A stretch of DNA of 7,713 bases from Alkalibacterium sp046484155. GTDB lineage: Bacteria; Bacillota; Bacilli; Lactobacillales; Carnobacteriaceae_A. The stretch covers positions 1 through 7,713 of the forward strand of contig NZ_JAWOBT010000063.1 in NCBI RefSeq assembly GCF_046484155.1, in the 5' to 3' direction. Positions 6,267 to 7,713 of this stretch are shown piece after piece (the first letter of the stretch is position 1; every line of letters begins with the position of its first letter). The translations under genes and the position numbers were made by a program. Below the pieces are notes generated by a model. The model was not told the DNA's origin. It searched no databases and saw only the letters and a list, made by a program, of their open reading frames with translations.

Positions 6267-6361
6267 AAAAAAAAAAAGCAGATCTTTACTCGTTTTGCTC
6301 TCCTTCAATATCATCTCTTAAAGATAATATTGAAGGAGAGGAGTGAAAGATCTGCTTTTTT
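6267..6361 (-). terminator. Exceptionally long hairpin, probable ppk terminator
   Basis: A nearly perfect palindrome. The outer stem is AAAAAAGCAGATCTTT (6272-6287) against AAAGATCTGCTTTTTT (6346-6361). Next come ACTC/GAGT with one bulged G, a one-sided bulge GTTTTG (6292-6297), a 14-bp perfect inner stem CTCTCCTTCAATAT (6298-6311) with ATATTGAAGGAGAG (6327-6340), a mismatch, and ATCT/AGAT around the loop CTTAA. That is about 38 base pairs. Read on the minus strand it starts eight bases after the ppk stop and ends in eleven T, a textbook intrinsic terminator apart from its length. It also carries six T on the plus strand. The two-part stem with a bulge could mean that one palindrome was inserted in, or grew within, another. 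Confidence 0.75.
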
Positions 6362-6368
6362 ATTTAGG

Positions 6369-7713
6369 TTAAATACTAGGGGTAGTTTCCAATTCCATTA
6401 ATTCTTTTTGAGCATGGACCGCTTTTCGATCACCAGGTGCTGTTTTTTCATAAATACCACTTGAATTCAGTGTCCAGGCTTTGACATTATCATAGAGATA
6501 TATTTTCAGGATGGAAATAATATATTGTTTCCATTTGTCGTCTAAAACAGGAAAGGCAATTTCCACACGTTTAATCATGTTTCGAGTCATCATATCTGCG
6601 GAGGACAAGTATATGTTCTCTTCACCGTCGTGATTGAAATAATAGATGCGACTGTGTTCCAGAAAACGTCCAATAACACTTCGAACGGTTATGTTTTCAC
6701 TCACGCCTGGAATGCCGGGGATCAAACAACAAATGCCACGAACGATCAATTCTATTTTTACGCCGGCCTGACTCGCTTCATAGAGCTTGAGCAGCATCTT
6801 TTTGTCAGTCAGTGAATTCATTTTGGCAATAATATGACCATTGCCGAATTGTCTGTGGAGACGGATTTCCTTTTCGATATTCTCGATAAAGGCATCGCGA
6901 ATATCGAAAGGAGAAACATGGAGATAATGGTAGTGCGGTTGTTCACTATAGCCGCTCAAGTAGTTGAAGAAATCAAACACGTCCTGGGTGATTTCTTTAT
7001 TGGTCGTAATGAGACTCATATCTGTGTAAACTTTTGCTGTTTGTTCATTATAGTTACCTGTTCCAAGATGGACATACCTTCTGAAACCATTTTTCTCTTT
7101 TTTTATCACGAGTGTTGCTTTACTGTGCGTTTTTAAGCCTTTCACGCCATACAAGATGTGAGCGCCGGCTTCTTCCAGTTTTCTGGCCCAGTGTACATTG
7201 TTCGCTTCATCAAATCGGGCTTTCAGTTCGACTAAAACGGTGACTTGGATGCCCTGCTTCGCCGCTTTTTCGAGCGATTGCACTAAAGGAGAGTCGTGAC
7301 TGACTCGGTACAGCGTTTGTTTGATGGCAACCGTACGGTCATCATCCACAGCTTGTTCTATAAACTGAATAATCGGTTGAAACGAATCGAAGGGATGATG
7401 AAAGAACAGGTCTTGCCGATTAGCTAAGGTATAAATGGATCGTTTGGTGAAGAGTTCAGGATAAAAAGGTGTGTATTTCTTGAATGAAAGATCAATACCG
7501 GCCGCTTTAAGTATATCCACGGCCTCATTTAAACACGTCAAGTCAAGGGGACCATCAATGTAATAAACGTCGTGTTGGCTGATGGACAGAGCTTTTTTTA
7601 AATAAGTAATGTCTGTCTCGACCGAGTGACTCGTTTTGCGCGTATCGACTTCCAACCTGACAGCCATACCATTTTTTCTTTTTTGCAGGTAATCTTCGAT
7701 GACTGAGAGCAAG
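6369..7713 (-). CDS. ppk: Polyphosphate kinase 1, C-terminal part (5' end outside the window)
   Basis: PPK1 reversibly moves the terminal phosphate of ATP onto inorganic polyphosphate, storing phosphate and energy. The 447 codons visible are about the last two thirds of a protein usually near 700 residues. The frame stays open to the right edge, so the leucine codon (TTG) at 7712 is internal and not a start. Counting from that codon, RVSHDSPLVQSL is at 136-147, ARFDEANNVHWARKLEEAGA at 165-184, GLKTHSK at 192-198 with His196 corresponding to the phosphohistidine (His435 in E. coli PPK), HLGTGNYNEQTAKVYTD at 215-231, and RFLEHSRIYYF at 349-359 with His353 as the second active-site histidine (His592 in E. 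coli). The core is intact, so the enzyme should be active. No ppx exopolyphosphatase follows. Instead the gene ends at the long hairpin before the LacI-family gene. Confidence 0.95.
   Translation of the reverse strand, partial: LLSVIEDYLQKRKNGMAVRLEVDTRKTSHSVETDITYLKKALSISQHDVYYIDGPLDLTCLNEAVDILKAAGIDLSFKKYTPFYPELFTKRSIYTLANRQDLFFHHPFDSFQPIIQFIEQAVDDDRTVAIKQTLYRVSHDSPLVQSLEKAAKQGIQVTVLVELKARFDEANNVHWARKLEEAGAHILYGVKGLKTHSKATLVIKKEKNGFRRYVHLGTGNYNEQTAKVYTDMSLITTNKEITQDVFDFFNYLSGYSEQPHYHYLHVSPFDIRDAFIENIEKEIRLHRQFGNGHIIAKMNSLTDKKMLLKLYEASQAGVKIELIVRGICCLIPGIPGVSENITVRSVIGRFLEHSRIYYFNHDGEENIYLSSADMMTRNMIKRVEIAFPVLDDKWKQYIISILKIYLYDNVKAWTLNSSGIYEKTAPGDRKAVHAQKELMELETTPSI

Noticed and set aside
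6341..6371. Short plus-strand frame (GTG AAA GAT CTG..., nine codons) behind GAAGGAGAGG, like a tiny toxin or leader peptide
   Set aside because: The apparent ribosome site and codons are just the right arm of the long hairpin and the end of ppk. There is no promoter, and nine codons ending at the ppk stop is best explained by chance.
6362..6374. ATTTAGGTTAAAT, resembling a second metalloregulator box
   Set aside because: It covers the stop codon of ppk, has only 5-bp arms, and is not next to any promoter.
6630..7136. Plus-strand open frames of 61 and 100 codons
   Set aside because: Both are antisense to the strongly conserved ppk coding sequence and show no family motifs.

Overview
The window looks like chromosomal DNA of a low-GC Gram-positive bacterium (Firmicutes). 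The evidence is the strong purine-rich ribosome binding sites, extended -10 promoters, U-rich hairpin terminators, a ScaR/SloR-like three-domain manganese repressor and the mntABCD gene order. The repressor aligns residue for residue in numbering with oral-streptococcal ScaR as I remember it, so Lactobacillales (perhaps a Carnobacteriaceae-like genus) is the best guess. I cannot name a genus from the sequence alone.

Layout. (1) Positions 1-446, minus strand: the N-terminal 148 codons of a type I pullulanase, cut by the window edge, with its promoter and a possible LacI-family operator just upstream. (2) Positions about 447-816: no intact gene. They hold a decayed piece of a VTT (TVP38/DedA-like) membrane-protein gene, with a frameshift and an in-frame stop. 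(3) Positions 817-1470, minus: a DtxR/MntR-family metalloregulator. (4) Positions 1471-1636: a divergent promoter region with a perfect 9-bp-arm inverted repeat that is almost certainly the regulator's operator on the transporter side. (5) Positions 1637-5186, plus: a compact four-gene ABC importer operon for Mn(II) (lipoprotein, ATPase, two ABC-3 permeases), ended by a strong hairpin at 5191-5233. (6) Positions 5236-6219, minus: a LacI-family sugar-type repressor converging on the same terminator. (7) Positions 6272-6361: a very long hairpin with about 38 base pairs. (8) Positions 6369-7713, minus: the C-terminal two thirds of polyphosphate kinase (PPK1), cut by the right edge.

How the parts work together. 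The core is a self-contained manganese homeostasis unit. When Mn(II) is plentiful the MntR-like protein should bind the palindrome over the mntA promoter and stop synthesis of the importer. When Mn(II) is scarce the lipoprotein captures the ion and passes it to the MntB-MntC-MntD complex. The pullulanase, LacI regulator and polyphosphate kinase are flanking, separately transcribed genes with no evident link to metal uptake.

I do not see an undescribed multi-gene system. The points most worth a second look are the unusual metal-ligand residues in the regulator (Asn7, Asp99, Asp123), the VTT pseudogene, and the oversized palindrome between ppk and the LacI gene.
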